A stretch of DNA of 57,004 nucleotides, from positions 1-57,004 of the forward strand of contig JANJXJ010000225.1 of NCBI GenBank assembly GCA_024709105.1, read 5' to 3'. Below, in pieces: positions 27,576 to 36,640 of the stretch. Below the pieces are notes generated by a model. It made no database searches, had not been told where the DNA came from, and worked only from the letters and a program-made list of their open reading frames with translations. The translations under genes were made by a program, and so were the position numbers. Source of the stretch: Lentimicrobium sp. (GTDB lineage Bacteria > Bacteroidota > Bacteroidia > Bacteroidales > Lentimicrobiaceae). The stretch's first letter is position 1; every line of letters starts with the position of its first letter.

Positions 27576-29270
27576 TCATTTGATGTTGCTGGCAATGGCC
27601 TGATTCACATTAATTACATGATCTGCAAGCTTTTCGCACTGATTGAGCAGTTCTGCATAAAAAGTTGCATTTTTATAGTTGTATTCGCCGGCCTCAAGAC
27701 GCAGCCGGTTTAATTGAATGAGTTTATCGCGCAACTCATTTATTTTTAATTCATGCTCGGTTGCTTTGGCAAGAATACCAGGCCGGTATTCCCTTGAAAG
27801 ATTCTCATTCATGTTTTCGAGAGTGGTCTTAACCAGATCAAAAAGTTCAAACAAATCGCTACGCATCTCCTGCGTAAACCATGCTTTTGCTTCGTTTTTG
27901 TTTCTGATAGTTCGTTCCATTTGCAGGCATTGATCGGCAATGCTCTCCAGGTCGTCGGTAATTTTAAGCATGGCCCGCACTTTTCTTGAATTAGCCTCAG
28001 ATAAGTCATTTTCGGCAATTCTGGTAATGAAATCGGTGATTTCACGTTCCAGGTCGTCGGCCTGTTCCTCACTTTTTAGCAATCGCCGGTGGATTTTTTC
28101 AAACTTAGGCTCCCTCTTCTCTGTAAGATATTCAGGTATCAGACTGAACATGTAGGTTACATGTTTCCCAAACTGATAAATCTGTTCGTGAGCCTGCATA
28201 ATATCTATCTCGTTTACCGATAAAAAGCGGGAGCGGAAATATTTGAGTTTGTAATTTTTCTTTTCGCTGGCACGTAAAACGATAATTTTTTCGAGCAATT
28301 TCCTGAACCAGGGGATAAACCAGGCCAGAATGAGTGTATTGATCAGGTTAAATCCTGTGTGAAATATTGAAAGGCCGAGGGGTATAATATTATCGGCCTT
28401 AAAATGGTTTCCTATTATGTCAGATGCAGCGTTGTAGCTTACAGAAACAAGCGTTCCAAAAAAGATGAATGCCCAGATAAGTCCAAAAAAGTTGAACAAG
28501 GTATGTCCGAGTGCAACCCTTTTAGCAGCTTTATTGGCCACAATGGCTGCAAGGTTGGCTGTGATGGTTGTACCGAGGTTTTCTCCCAATATCATTGCCG
28601 CAGCAGCCTCATAGGAAATGTATCCCTGATAACAGAGTACAAACGTCAGTGTAATCGAAGCACTTGAAGATTGTATTAGTATTGTAATTAAAAAACCTGC
28701 AAGTGCAAACAAAAGGTATTGCCTTATGCCGTCACCTGAAATAGATGAAATGGCTTCAACTATGGGTGAGTTTTCATTTACATCGGGCAATGAATTTTTC
28801 ATAAACTGCAATCCCAGAAAAAGAATTGCAAACCCAAGCACAAACTCAGCATAGGAACGGTTTCGTGACCCGGGAATAAATAACAATGGTAACCCAAGCC
28901 CCAGCACAGGTAGTAAAATTGTTGTAAACTCAAATTTAAAACCAAAAAGTGTTACCAACCAGGCAGTTATGGTAGTGCCGATATTTGCTCCCATCATGAT
29001 GCCTAAGCCCTGCGTAAGAGAAAAAATTCCGGCATTTACAAAACTCACCAGCATTACAGTTACTGCAGATGATGACTGAATAACTGACGTAATCAGAAAT
29101 CCTGCAGTGATTGCTTTCAGTGGATTGGAGGCCAGGCTATGAAATAATGTCCTGAATCGCCTGCCAGCCAGCCGCTGCAATGCTTCGCTCATCAATTTCA
29201 TGCCAAACAGAAACAGCATGAGCGAACCAAGGATCGTTAATATATTTACAAAGTTGGTGAAGCTGATCAT
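27576..29270 (-). CDS. Na+/phosphate cotransporter family protein with PhoU domain
   Basis: A 564-residue NptA/YjbB-type Na/Pi symporter. The duplicated QSSSA motifs that bind substrate are both present: ITSVIQSSSAVTVML (about 60-75) and ILIQSSSASITLTF (about 197-211), along with GANIGTT and GENLGTT. The C-terminal third (about 350-564) is a PhoU-like helical bundle with an LLKSEEQADDLEREI stretch. A TATCTTTG box (29316-29309) precedes the ATG. The PiT gene starts 89 nt after this gene ends, so the two may be co-transcribed. No pst or pho regulator is adjacent. Confidence 0.92.
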   Translation of the reverse strand: MISFTNFVNILTILGSLMLFLFGMKLMSEALQRLAGRRFRTLFHSLASNPLKAITAGFLITSVIQSSSAVTVMLVSFVNAGIFSLTQGLGIMMGANIGTTITAWLVTLFGFKFEFTTILLPVLGLGLPLLFIPGSRNRSYAEFVLGFAILFLGLQFMKNSLPDVNENSPIVEAISSISGDGIRQYLLFALAGFLITILIQSSSASITLTFVLCYQGYISYEAAAAMILGENLGTTITANLAAIVANKAAKRVALGHTLFNFFGLIWAFIFFGTLVSVSYNAASDIIGNHFKADNIIPLGLSIFHTGFNLINTLILAWFIPWFRKLLEKIIVLRASEKKNYKLKYFRSRFLSVNEIDIMQAHEQIYQFGKHVTYMFSLIPEYLTEKREPKFEKIHRRLLKSEEQADDLEREITDFITRIAENDLSEANSRKVRAMLKITDDLESIADQCLQMERTIRNKNEAKAWFTQEMRSDLFELFDLVKTTLENMNENLSREYRPGILAKATEHELKINELRDKLIQLNRLRLEAGEYNYKNATFYAELLNQCEKLADHVINVNQAIASNIK

Positions 29271-29441
29271 TGCAGTAAGCGGGGAATGGTGAATAATTGA
29301 ATGACCTGCAAAGATATAAACATTTTAGTCTTTACATATTGCCCGAAAGGTTTATTTTTCAGACATTTCAGCCTGATTTTAAGGCACGGAAATAATTGTT
29401 GTGTCTAAATCTGAAAAATGAGATTAACGCTTTGTTAATAC

Positions 29442-29449
29442 TAACTTTG
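29442..29449 (+). promoter_or_regulatory. -7 box directly before the helicase start codon
   Basis: TAACTTTG lies only 4 nt before the ATG at 29454. If used, transcription would begin at or next to the start codon, giving a leaderless or nearly leaderless mRNA. No ribosome-binding site is visible upstream of the ATG. Confidence 0.35.
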
Positions 29450-29453
29450 CAAA

Positions 29454-30764
29454 ATGACAGAAACTTACATTGCCAATCTCGGAATCGAAAACCTGAACGA
29501 CATGCAGCTTAAAACGCTGCAGGCAATTGTGCCGGGATGCTCCGTAACCCTTATTGCCCCAACCGGCTCAGGAAAGACACTTGCATTTTTGTTGCCGGCT
29601 TTCAAATTGCTAAGGAATAAGGCTGCAGGAGTTCAGATTCTTATCATTGTGCCTTCAAGAGAACTTGCAATTCAGGTGGGCGATGTGATCAAGGAAATGA
29701 AAACCGGTTTTAAAGTAAACATTTGTTATGGAGGACATGACTTCAAAACAGAAGTAAATAATTTCAGAGAACCGGCTTCTGTGATAATTGGCACACCTGG
29801 AAGGCTGGCCGATCACATCAGGCGAAAATCTTTTGACACAGCTTCGGTTCATACCCTGATTATTGATGAATTTGACAAATCACTCGAATTGGGTTTCAGC
29901 ACAGAAATTAAACAGATTATAGATTCTCTTTCCGGACTTAAAACCAAAGTTCTCACTTCAGCAACTGATTCTGAGCAATTTGGAAGCTATTTTCCAGGTT
30001 CCAACTTTCTAAAGCTTTTATTTGAACCAGGTCTGATCAGTGAAGCGCTTAAGCTGAAGGCTGTAAGGGCTGCCGGAAATGACAAACTGGATTTGTTATT
30101 CAGGCTGCTTTGTTCATTTGCCGGCGAAACTGCATTGGTATTCTGCAACCACAGAGAAGCCGTTGAAAGGATAAGTAAATTATTGTCATACAATGGCTTG
30201 CCGCATGGAATTTATCATGGTGGCATGGAACAGTACAACCGTGAGTTATCGCTGATCAGGTTCAGAAACGGTTCTCATCAGATTTTACTAACTACCGATC
30301 TGGCTTCACGTGGGCTGGATATACCGGGAATTATGCATGTTGTTCATTATCAGCTACCGGCTGCAGAAGCATCATGGGTACACAGAAATGGGCGAACCGC
30401 CAGAATGTTTGCCGAAGGTACATCGTGGCTGGTACTGGCTGAAAATGAAAGTATTCCGTATTTTATCAAAACAATCCCTGAAACTGCTGAACTTACAGAG
30501 GAATCTTTTCTTCCGCCATTTCCCGAGTGGGAAACGATCTACATCAGTGCTGGCAAAAAACAAAAAATAAGCAGGGGTGATATTGCAGGTTTCTTGCTTA
30601 AGAATACTCATTTGCAAACCTCCGATATTGGCAAAATTGATATTACCGACCATGCTTCGTTTGTTGCAATTAAAAGAGCAGAATGTGTTTCAGTACTTAA
30701 AAAGATAAAAGGCCTCCCTTTAAAAAAGAAGGCCCTGCAGATAGAGTTGGCTTATCAGTTGTAA
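29454..30764 (+). CDS. DEAD-box RNA helicase, DbpA-like
   Basis: A 436-residue ATP-dependent RNA helicase. Motifs in order: Q motif (IENLNDMQLKTL), I APTGSGKT (35-42), Ia PSRELAIQ (67-74), TPGRL, II as DEFD (137-140) in place of DEAD, III TSAT, then RGLDIPG and VI HRNGRTAR. The C-terminal 70 residues (GDIAGFLLKNTHL to FVAIKR) resemble the DbpA RNA-binding domain, which targets 23S rRNA hairpin 92. A role in ribosome assembly is inferred. It converges on the KASIII gene with only 6 nt between stop codons. Confidence 0.9.
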   Translation: MTETYIANLGIENLNDMQLKTLQAIVPGCSVTLIAPTGSGKTLAFLLPAFKLLRNKAAGVQILIIVPSRELAIQVGDVIKEMKTGFKVNICYGGHDFKTEVNNFREPASVIIGTPGRLADHIRRKSFDTASVHTLIIDEFDKSLELGFSTEIKQIIDSLSGLKTKVLTSATDSEQFGSYFPGSNFLKLLFEPGLISEALKLKAVRAAGNDKLDLLFRLLCSFAGETALVFCNHREAVERISKLLSYNGLPHGIYHGGMEQYNRELSLIRFRNGSHQILLTTDLASRGLDIPGIMHVVHYQLPAAEASWVHRNGRTARMFAEGTSWLVLAENESIPYFIKTIPETAELTEESFLPPFPEWETIYISAGKKQKISRGDIAGFLLKNTHLQTSDIGKIDITDHASFVAIKRAECVSVLKKIKGLPLKKKALQIELAYQL

Positions 30765-30770
30765 ATCTGC

Positions 30771-31850
30771 TTAAGGCAATTTATAAACCAAAGCATTTAC
30801 ATGCATTCCTGCACCTACCGAAGCAAAAGCAAAGTATTCCCCTGAATTCAGATTGTAGTTTTCCAGCTTTCTGTGTGAGATAAGATCAAATAAAATGGGT
30901 AGTGTTGCCACGGAATTATTACCCAGCCACGAAATGGTCATAGGCATCGAAAACTCAGGCCTTTGCGCGTAACCATATAGCTCATACAAACGGGTAACAA
31001 TGGCTTCGTCCATTTTTTCGTTGGCCTGATGAATTAGTATTCTCTCAATTTGCTGAATTGGAATTCCGCTTTTGTCAATTGCCATTTTTATAGCCGAAGG
31101 AACAGTTTTCAGTGCATATTCGTAAAGCTTGCGGCCGTTCATTTTCAGATAAAGATTTTCTTTATCCTCCGGATTAAACGATCTGTCCATTTTTAGCAGG
31201 TAAGCTTGCTCTATGGTATCGGTACGGGTGACATGAGCCAGAATACCAACCGGTGTTTCACTTTCAGTTGCTGAAAGAACTACAGCTCCAGCTCCATCGG
31301 AATAAATCATGCTGTCGCGGTCGTGAGGGTCGCTTACCCTTGAAAGGGTTTCGGATCCGATAACCAGTATTTTCTTTGCATCGCCTGATTTGATGTAATA
31401 ATTAGCCTGAATAACAGCCTGCAACCATCCGGGGCAACCGAAAGGCAAATCATATGCTACGGTAAAAGGATTTTCAATGGCCAGTTTGTGTTTTACACGG
31501 CTTGCAAGCGCAGGAACAAGATCGGAATGAGTAGCGCCAGATTTTACATCACCAAAATTGTGAGCTACTATAATATAATCCAGAGTTTCTTTGTCAATTC
31601 CGGCATCAGCAATGGCTTTTTCTGCCGCAAAAAATGCGATATCGGAGCAAACATACTCATCTTCAACATAACGCCGCTCATCAATTCCGGTAATTTGCTG
31701 AAATTTTCTGATAATCTCTTCGTTGGGCCGGTTGATGGATGCTCCGTTTGATTCCAGAAATGTCCTTTCCAGAAAATTGCTGTTAGGAACATGTTTTGTA
31801 GGCAGATAACTTCCTGAACCTATGATTGTGGCATATATTTCGGGCTTCAT
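30771..31850 (-). CDS. 3-oxoacyl-ACP synthase III family protein
   Basis: A KASIII-fold condensing enzyme, 359 residues from my chosen start. The thiolase-fold triad is present: Cys139 in LPFGCPGWL, His274 in ILIHQANEKM and Asn311 in WLGNNSVATL. It is longer than FabH (about 320) and is more like the FabH-related synthases of lipid or secondary metabolism than housekeeping FabH. The frame stays open to 32024, but a TATCTTTG box at 31967-31960 lies inside that extension, and the family N-terminus (YATIIGSGSYLP) begins at ATG 31850. An ATG at 31949 is an alternative. Confidence 0.85.
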   Translation of the reverse strand: MKPEIYATIIGSGSYLPTKHVPNSNFLERTFLESNGASINRPNEEIIRKFQQITGIDERRYVEDEYVCSDIAFFAAEKAIADAGIDKETLDYIIVAHNFGDVKSGATHSDLVPALASRVKHKLAIENPFTVAYDLPFGCPGWLQAVIQANYYIKSGDAKKILVIGSETLSRVSDPHDRDSMIYSDGAGAVVLSATESETPVGILAHVTRTDTIEQAYLLKMDRSFNPEDKENLYLKMNGRKLYEYALKTVPSAIKMAIDKSGIPIQQIERILIHQANEKMDEAIVTRLYELYGYAQRPEFSMPMTISWLGNNSVATLPILFDLISHRKLENYNLNSGEYFAFASVGAGMHVNALVYKLP

Positions 31851-31959
31851 TTTGGGGGCTTTGGTTAAAAAAAACGGTTCAACACAGCCTTCTGACTGCG
31901 CCAAACCATCGGTGATTTTTTTGGGTTTCAGCAACGTTGCGAATTGCATTTTGAGTGTG

Positions 31960-31967
31960 CAAAGATA
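31960..31967 (-). promoter_or_regulatory. -7 box of the KASIII-family gene
   Basis: Reverse strand TATCTTTG matches TAnnTTTG, about 110 nt before the chosen ATG. A -33 TTTG is not evident. It argues against a start at 32024, the first in-frame ATG. Confidence 0.4.
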
Positions 31968-32034
31968 ATCAAAATTCTGCTTCCCGCAGGAATTTGTTTT
32001 GAATAATTCTAAATAATCAGGCATTTTTTACCAA

Positions 32035-32658
32035 TTACAGCCCGCCAATAGCTATAAGGTCTTCAAAATTAATGATTTTAACTTTCAATGATTCATAAAA
32101 TAATTTTTTCGCAAACTGTATTTGTCCATGGGTTTGAGCTAACCTGAGGAAGTCTGGGTTCAAGTCGTCCTCGCCCAATCTTATGCGGTCAAGCGCATCG
32201 GCATCTTTAAGGATCGCAATTGTAAAAAAGTCCTTGTCTTTAAGGTCAGCTTCGGTAGCTGTGGAATGCAAGGCTGTAGCTCTGCCGATGGTGAGCAGGT
32301 CTGACACTGTTGCTCCGTTATTCAGGAACTTCTCTTTATATAAAGGTAGTTTCAGATTGGCGGCCTCGGCTCCGTGAACTGTGCAGTAACCATCATGTTT
32401 TCGGGCCATATCATGAATATATGCCGCAAAAAACGCAAGCCTTGCAGCATTTTCCTGTCCTGTAATCAAACCAAGCCTGAGCACATGAAGCATTACACGG
32501 TAACTGTGCATATAGCCATGCAGAGAACTATCATTGTCGAACTGGCTTTGACTCAGGTTGAATTCATTAAGTCTTATTCCGAAAACCTCTTTCAAATTAA
32601 AGCACCTTTTGATGGTTTTACAATGTGATGACTGCAGTTTATGCAGGTGTAATTCCAA
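32035..32658 (-). CDS. HD-domain metal-dependent hydrolase
   Basis: A 207-residue protein with HD-superfamily residues in order: YMHSYRVMLHVLRLG, the AAYIHDMARKHDG doublet, a later His in LHSTATEADL and Asp in LKDADALDRIRLG. The fold binds divalent metals and usually hydrolyses phosphate esters or nucleotides; the substrate is unknown. Its start overlaps the end of the upstream marC gene by 20 bp, implying translational coupling. Confidence 0.82.
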   Translation of the reverse strand: MELHLHKLQSSHCKTIKRCFNLKEVFGIRLNEFNLSQSQFDNDSSLHGYMHSYRVMLHVLRLGLITGQENAARLAFFAAYIHDMARKHDGYCTVHGAEAANLKLPLYKEKFLNNGATVSDLLTIGRATALHSTATEADLKDKDFFTIAILKDADALDRIRLGEDDLNPDFLRLAQTHGQIQFAKKLFYESLKVKIINFEDLIAIGGL

Positions 32659-33286
32659 GTATGGATTGGATGATTGGCCTTAAACCAGCAAAAAAGAACT
32701 CCACTGCAATTACCATTACAATTAACCCCATAAGTTTCATCATAATTTTATTTCCGGTATCGCCAAGCAATCTGATGATTTTTCCTGCACCAAGCAATGT
32801 AATGTATGTGATAAGCAAGGTAGCAACAATTGCCAGAATAAGCACAATCTTTAGCTGAAATGAATGACTGTCTTCCATAAGTACAATGGAATTGGTTATT
32901 GCGCCCGGCCCTGCGATCATAGGGATTCCCAGCGGTGTTACCGAAATGTCGTCAACATATTTTTTAACCATATCATCATCCATTTTCAGCTTACTGATTC
33001 TGGCATGCAGCATGTCGAAACCCATGATAAAAAAGATGATTCCACCTACCACTCTGAAGCCGTTAACTGATATGCCAAAAAACTTGAATAGCAATTGCCC
33101 TCCGAATGCGAACAGCAGCAAAGTGATAAATGCTGTGAAAACTGCTTTTAATGCGGTTCGTTTTCTTTGCTTTTCAGAAATGTCGGCTGTCATCGTCATA
33201 AAAACCGGCATCACACCCAATGGGTTGATGATGGTAAAAAACGAAGTAAAAAACAGCAGTGCGGTAGTAAATAATTCGTGCGACAT
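32639..33286 (-). CDS. MarC family integral membrane protein (UPF0056)
   Basis: A 215-residue protein with six membrane segments. Family blocks are clear: TSFFTIINPLGVMPVFMTMT at the N-terminus, VGGIIFFIMGFDML, and TPLGIPMIAGPGAITNSIVLM. MarC proteins were once linked to antibiotic resistance, a link later withdrawn; the transported molecule is unknown. It overlaps the HD-domain gene at its 3' end. Confidence 0.93.
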   Translation of the reverse strand: MSHELFTTALLFFTSFFTIINPLGVMPVFMTMTADISEKQRKRTALKAVFTAFITLLLFAFGGQLLFKFFGISVNGFRVVGGIIFFIMGFDMLHARISKLKMDDDMVKKYVDDISVTPLGIPMIAGPGAITNSIVLMEDSHSFQLKIVLILAIVATLLITYITLLGAGKIIRLLGDTGNKIMMKLMGLIVMVIAVEFFFAGLRPIIQSILGITPA

Positions 33287-33301
33287 GGGTTAAGTAATAA
33301 A

Positions 33302-33330
33302 AGCCTGCCGGATGGTTGATCCGGCAGGCT
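33302..33330 (-). terminator. terminator of the hutI-ftcD operon
   Basis: A perfect 12-bp stem: agcctgccggat (33302-33313) pairs with atccggcaggct (33319-33330) around a 5-nt loop. On the reverse strand it is followed by a T-rich run. It lies 9 nt beyond the ftcD stop. Confidence 0.85.
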
Positions 33331-33338
33331 ATGAGAAT

Positions 33339-35027
33339 TTATCCGTTAATTTTTGTGTCAACAATCTCAAGTATTTCTTTTTCAGATTCCTGAGCTTGTT
33401 TTTCAATAAGTGCACCTTCTGAGATTACCTTTTCAACAAAAGTTTTATCATTTAAACCAGATGCGTTTATGCGAACATTAAGGTATGCGCCCATAACAGC
33501 CGACCGTGCGGCAAGTGCGCCAACGCCGGCATCAGAAACTGAATTCGGGTTTCCTGTTTCAGCCATTGCTTTGAGAATTTCCATCGCTTCAAAAGATTTT
33601 TTCATCACTCTGAAAGGAATCTCTATGGCATATTTTGTTGCTTCCTGAATTGCAGCAGTGCGTGCAGCCTTCTCAGTATCAGTGGATTTTGGCAAGCCCA
33701 GCGCATCCATAATTTTATTAAAAGCGTTGGTGTCCTCATCAACCAGATGCAGTAATTCATCTTTGAGTGCCTGTCCTTTTTCAGCCCAGTCCGAGAATTC
33801 TTCCCATCTTTCGTCCCAGCCGGCTTTATGCGACGAAAGGTTGGCTACCATTGTGCCCAGTGAAACACCAAGTGCTCCCATATATGCCGAAATGGAGCCA
33901 CCGCCGGGAGCAGGAGATTCTGAGGCAGTTTCATCTGCAAAACCGGTGCAAGTCATGTCAACCAGTTTTTTTGTACCCTTATCTCTCAATACATACTCAA
34001 TAATTTTTTCTTCGGGATTAAAAGGCTTCAGATCGTCTAGACCAAGCGATTTCACAGCAATTTTAATCAGTTCAGCTTCAGATACACCCACCGAGCGGTT
34101 TTGTTTTTTCAGGAAATATTTTCCGGCATCGGTAAACACCTTGAGTGGTGCCAGTCCTACCAGCTCAGAACCGGTAACTCTCATGCCTCGCTCCTGCGCT
34201 TTTTTGCAGGATTCCTCGAACGCAACATGTACTGGAGTAATGCTGATGTTGGTCAGATTAATGCTTACCTGGGCAATTCCATATTCCTCAATAAACCAGC
34301 CAATAGCTTTGCAGGCCTTGAGTGAACCCGGGATATTTACCGGATTCCCTTTTTCATCTTTTACAATTTTTCCGGTTATGGGATTGCCTTCGCGCATTGG
34401 CCGCCCTTTTTCCCTGATGTCGAAAGCAACTGCATTTGCCCTGCGGGTGGAAGTGGTGTTGAGGTTAATATTATATGCCACCAGAAAATCCCTGGCTCCT
34501 ACAGCAATGGCTCCGGTTTTCGGAAGGAATTCTGCCGGGCCGAAATCGGGTGCCCAATTGGCATCAGCAAGTTTTTTGGGCAGACCTTCATATTCGCCTG
34601 AGCGACAGTTGGCCAGATTGCGCCTTTCAGGTTTTTGGGCAGCATTTTCGTAGCAGTAAACCGGGATGCCGAGTTCTTTGCCAATTCTTTCGCCCAGTTT
34701 ATGCGCGAATTTTACAGTTTCTTCCATGCTTATATTGGCAATAGGCACCAACGGACAAACATCGGTTGCGCCAAAACGCGGATGAGCGCCCGAGTGTTTG
34801 CTCATATCTATTACTTCCATGGCTTTTTTTACCGCCCTGAATGCAGCTTCTATCACCTGTTCAGGTTCGCCGGCTATGGTAACCACAGTTCGGTTGGTGG
34901 CGGCTCCGGGATCCACATCCAGAAGCATTACACCTTCAACAGTCTTAATCTGATCGGTAATCTGCTGTATTACAGCCATGTCGCGCCCTTCACTGAAATT
35001 CGGAACGCATTCAATAATTTGTTTCAT
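33339..35027 (-). CDS. ftcD: bifunctional glutamate formimidoyltransferase / formimidoyl-THF cyclodeaminase
   Basis: Moves the formimino group of N-formimino-glutamate to tetrahydrofolate, then cyclises it to 5,10-methenyl-THF with release of ammonia. The 562-residue product has the transferase N- and C-subdomains (about 1-180 and 181-330; ECVPNFSEGRD, AHPRFGATDVCPLVP, YEDA-type YENAA) and the all-helical cyclodeaminase (about 355-562, ESPAPGGGSISAYMGALG). This fused form occurs in animals and in Bacteroidota. It is 46 nt behind hutI, so histidine carbon is channelled to glutamate and one-carbon folate. hutH and hutU are not in the window. Confidence 0.95.
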   Translation of the reverse strand: MKQIIECVPNFSEGRDMAVIQQITDQIKTVEGVMLLDVDPGAATNRTVVTIAGEPEQVIEAAFRAVKKAMEVIDMSKHSGAHPRFGATDVCPLVPIANISMEETVKFAHKLGERIGKELGIPVYCYENAAQKPERRNLANCRSGEYEGLPKKLADANWAPDFGPAEFLPKTGAIAVGARDFLVAYNINLNTTSTRRANAVAFDIREKGRPMREGNPITGKIVKDEKGNPVNIPGSLKACKAIGWFIEEYGIAQVSINLTNISITPVHVAFEESCKKAQERGMRVTGSELVGLAPLKVFTDAGKYFLKKQNRSVGVSEAELIKIAVKSLGLDDLKPFNPEEKIIEYVLRDKGTKKLVDMTCTGFADETASESPAPGGGSISAYMGALGVSLGTMVANLSSHKAGWDERWEEFSDWAEKGQALKDELLHLVDEDTNAFNKIMDALGLPKSTDTEKAARTAAIQEATKYAIEIPFRVMKKSFEAMEILKAMAETGNPNSVSDAGVGALAARSAVMGAYLNVRINASGLNDKTFVEKVISEGALIEKQAQESEKEILEIVDTKING

Positions 35028-35073
35028 TATTATTGGTTTAGTGGTTCTTCTTGTTTTACTCTATTAGCAAGCT

Positions 35074-36342
35074 TCAGGCATTATGCACTACTTCTCCGTT
35101 GAGTACTGCTGTTTCAACTTTGTTGCTGCCGTAAGCATAGGGCATAAACTCTACTGTTGAAATTGGTTTTGAGATAAAAAAGTTGGCTTTCTTGCCAACG
35201 GTTATGCTGCCGTACTGATCGCTGATTCCCATGGCATAGGCTCCGTTAAGAGTACAGGCGTTAAGCGATTCCTGAGGAGTCATTCTGAACATGATGCTTC
35301 CCATTGACAAAATAAGCTGCATATTTCCGGAAGGAGAGGATCCCGGATTAAAGTCACTTGCCAGCGCAATGGGCAATCCAGCCTCTATCATTTTTCTGGC
35401 AGGAGCATGCACCATATTCAGGAAAAAAGCAGCTCCGGGAAGCAGCACAGGCATGGTTTCAGAATCCAGTAAAGCGGCAATTTCCTCGTCTCCGGTAAAT
35501 TCCAGATGATCAACTGATAAAGCATTGTATTTAACCCCAACCTGAATTCCGCCTGAATAATCAAGTTCATTGGCATGTATTTTGGGACGAAGGCCATACT
35601 TTATACCTGCCATCAGTATTCTTTCAGTATCATCGGGAGTAAAAAATCCTCTGTCGCAGAATACATCAATATAATCGGCCAGATTGGCTGCGGCAACCTG
35701 TGGTATCATTTCGTTGATAATCAGTTCAACATATTCGTCCTGTTTGCCTTTGTATTCAGCGGGAACCGCATGTGCTCCCAAAAAAGTTGACTTAATGGTG
35801 AGCGGACTCAGCATTTTGAGTCTGTGAATGACTCTGAGCATTTTTAGCTCATCTTCGGTATTCAGCCCATAACCGCTTTTAATTTCAACAGCTCCGGTAC
35901 CGTAGGTTATTATTTCGTTAAGGCGCTGCAATGCCTGCTCAACCAATTCTTCCTCTGTGGCATCGTGCAGCCGTTTCGCTGAATTGAGAATCCCGCCTCC
36001 GCGTTTGGCAATTTCTTCGTAAGACAAGCCACGGATTTTGTCAACATATTCTATTTCACGACTGCCTGCATATACCAAATGAGTGTGCGAATCGCAGAAA
36101 GAAGGGAATACCATTCTACCGGTGGCATCAATAACTTTCAGCCCTTCAAGTTCGTATAATGATGGATCAAGTGACTCCATTTTGCCAAATGCAGAAATTG
36201 AACTGCCTTCAGTTAGCAGATATGCATTTTCCAGGGTTTCCCATTGCTCCATTCCTTTTCCTGATTTCAGGCGAACTTCAGCATCGCAGATACCGTTGAG
36301 TAATTTGATATTAACAATTAGTAATCTGTTGATATTGTTCAT
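35074..36342 (-). CDS. hutI: imidazolonepropionase
   Basis: Hydrolyses 4-imidazolone-5-propionate to N-formimino-glutamate, the third step of histidine degradation. The 422-residue amidohydrolase shows the metal-binding SHTHLVYAG (near 83-91), FLGAHAVPAEYKG, KIHANEL and SDFNPGSSPSG, all typical HutI blocks. A strong ribosome-binding site AAGGAGG (36356-36350) lies 7 nt before the ATG, and TACCTTTG (36385-36378) is a matching -7 box. It is the first gene of the hutI-ftcD operon. Confidence 0.96.
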   Translation of the reverse strand: MNNINRLLIVNIKLLNGICDAEVRLKSGKGMEQWETLENAYLLTEGSSISAFGKMESLDPSLYELEGLKVIDATGRMVFPSFCDSHTHLVYAGSREIEYVDKIRGLSYEEIAKRGGGILNSAKRLHDATEEELVEQALQRLNEIITYGTGAVEIKSGYGLNTEDELKMLRVIHRLKMLSPLTIKSTFLGAHAVPAEYKGKQDEYVELIINEMIPQVAAANLADYIDVFCDRGFFTPDDTERILMAGIKYGLRPKIHANELDYSGGIQVGVKYNALSVDHLEFTGDEEIAALLDSETMPVLLPGAAFFLNMVHAPARKMIEAGLPIALASDFNPGSSPSGNMQLILSMGSIMFRMTPQESLNACTLNGAYAMGISDQYGSITVGKKANFFISKPISTVEFMPYAYGSNKVETAVLNGEVVHNA

Positions 36343-36377
36343 GTTCTGGCCTCCTTCTCTCTTTTACTGTGTTGATG

Positions 36378-36385
36378 CAAAGGTA
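36378..36385 (-). promoter_or_regulatory. -7 box of the hutI-ftcD operon
   Basis: Reverse strand TACCTTTG, 35 nt before the hutI ATG, with an ATTG about 17-18 nt further upstream as a weak -33. The remaining part of this divergent region (36386-36640) is AT-rich and includes a TATTTTTG box at 36496-36503 facing the protease gene. Confidence 0.5.
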
Positions 36386-36640
36386 TTAATTTCGCAACAA
36401 CCCAATAAAAATTTTGAGTATTGATAATTCATCAACCGGCAGTATAATTATGCTATTTTTTGTTAAAACATGGGTTATGGCATATGTTTTTTAGCTATTT
36501 TTGTAAACTGTTGATCATATGTGGTCAAATCGAATCAGCGATTGCTACTTTACGGGAACAATCTGCATAATTTCTGGTTAATAATAAGATGTCTGACTTT
36601 TAAGCCAGGCATTTGTTTAAGTTTAATAACCTTCAAACTC

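Noticed and set aside
33658-34653. 331-residue plus-strand frame over ftcD
   Set aside because: It is antisense to a complete ftcD; the composition (Ser/Pro-rich) follows from reading the opposite strand.
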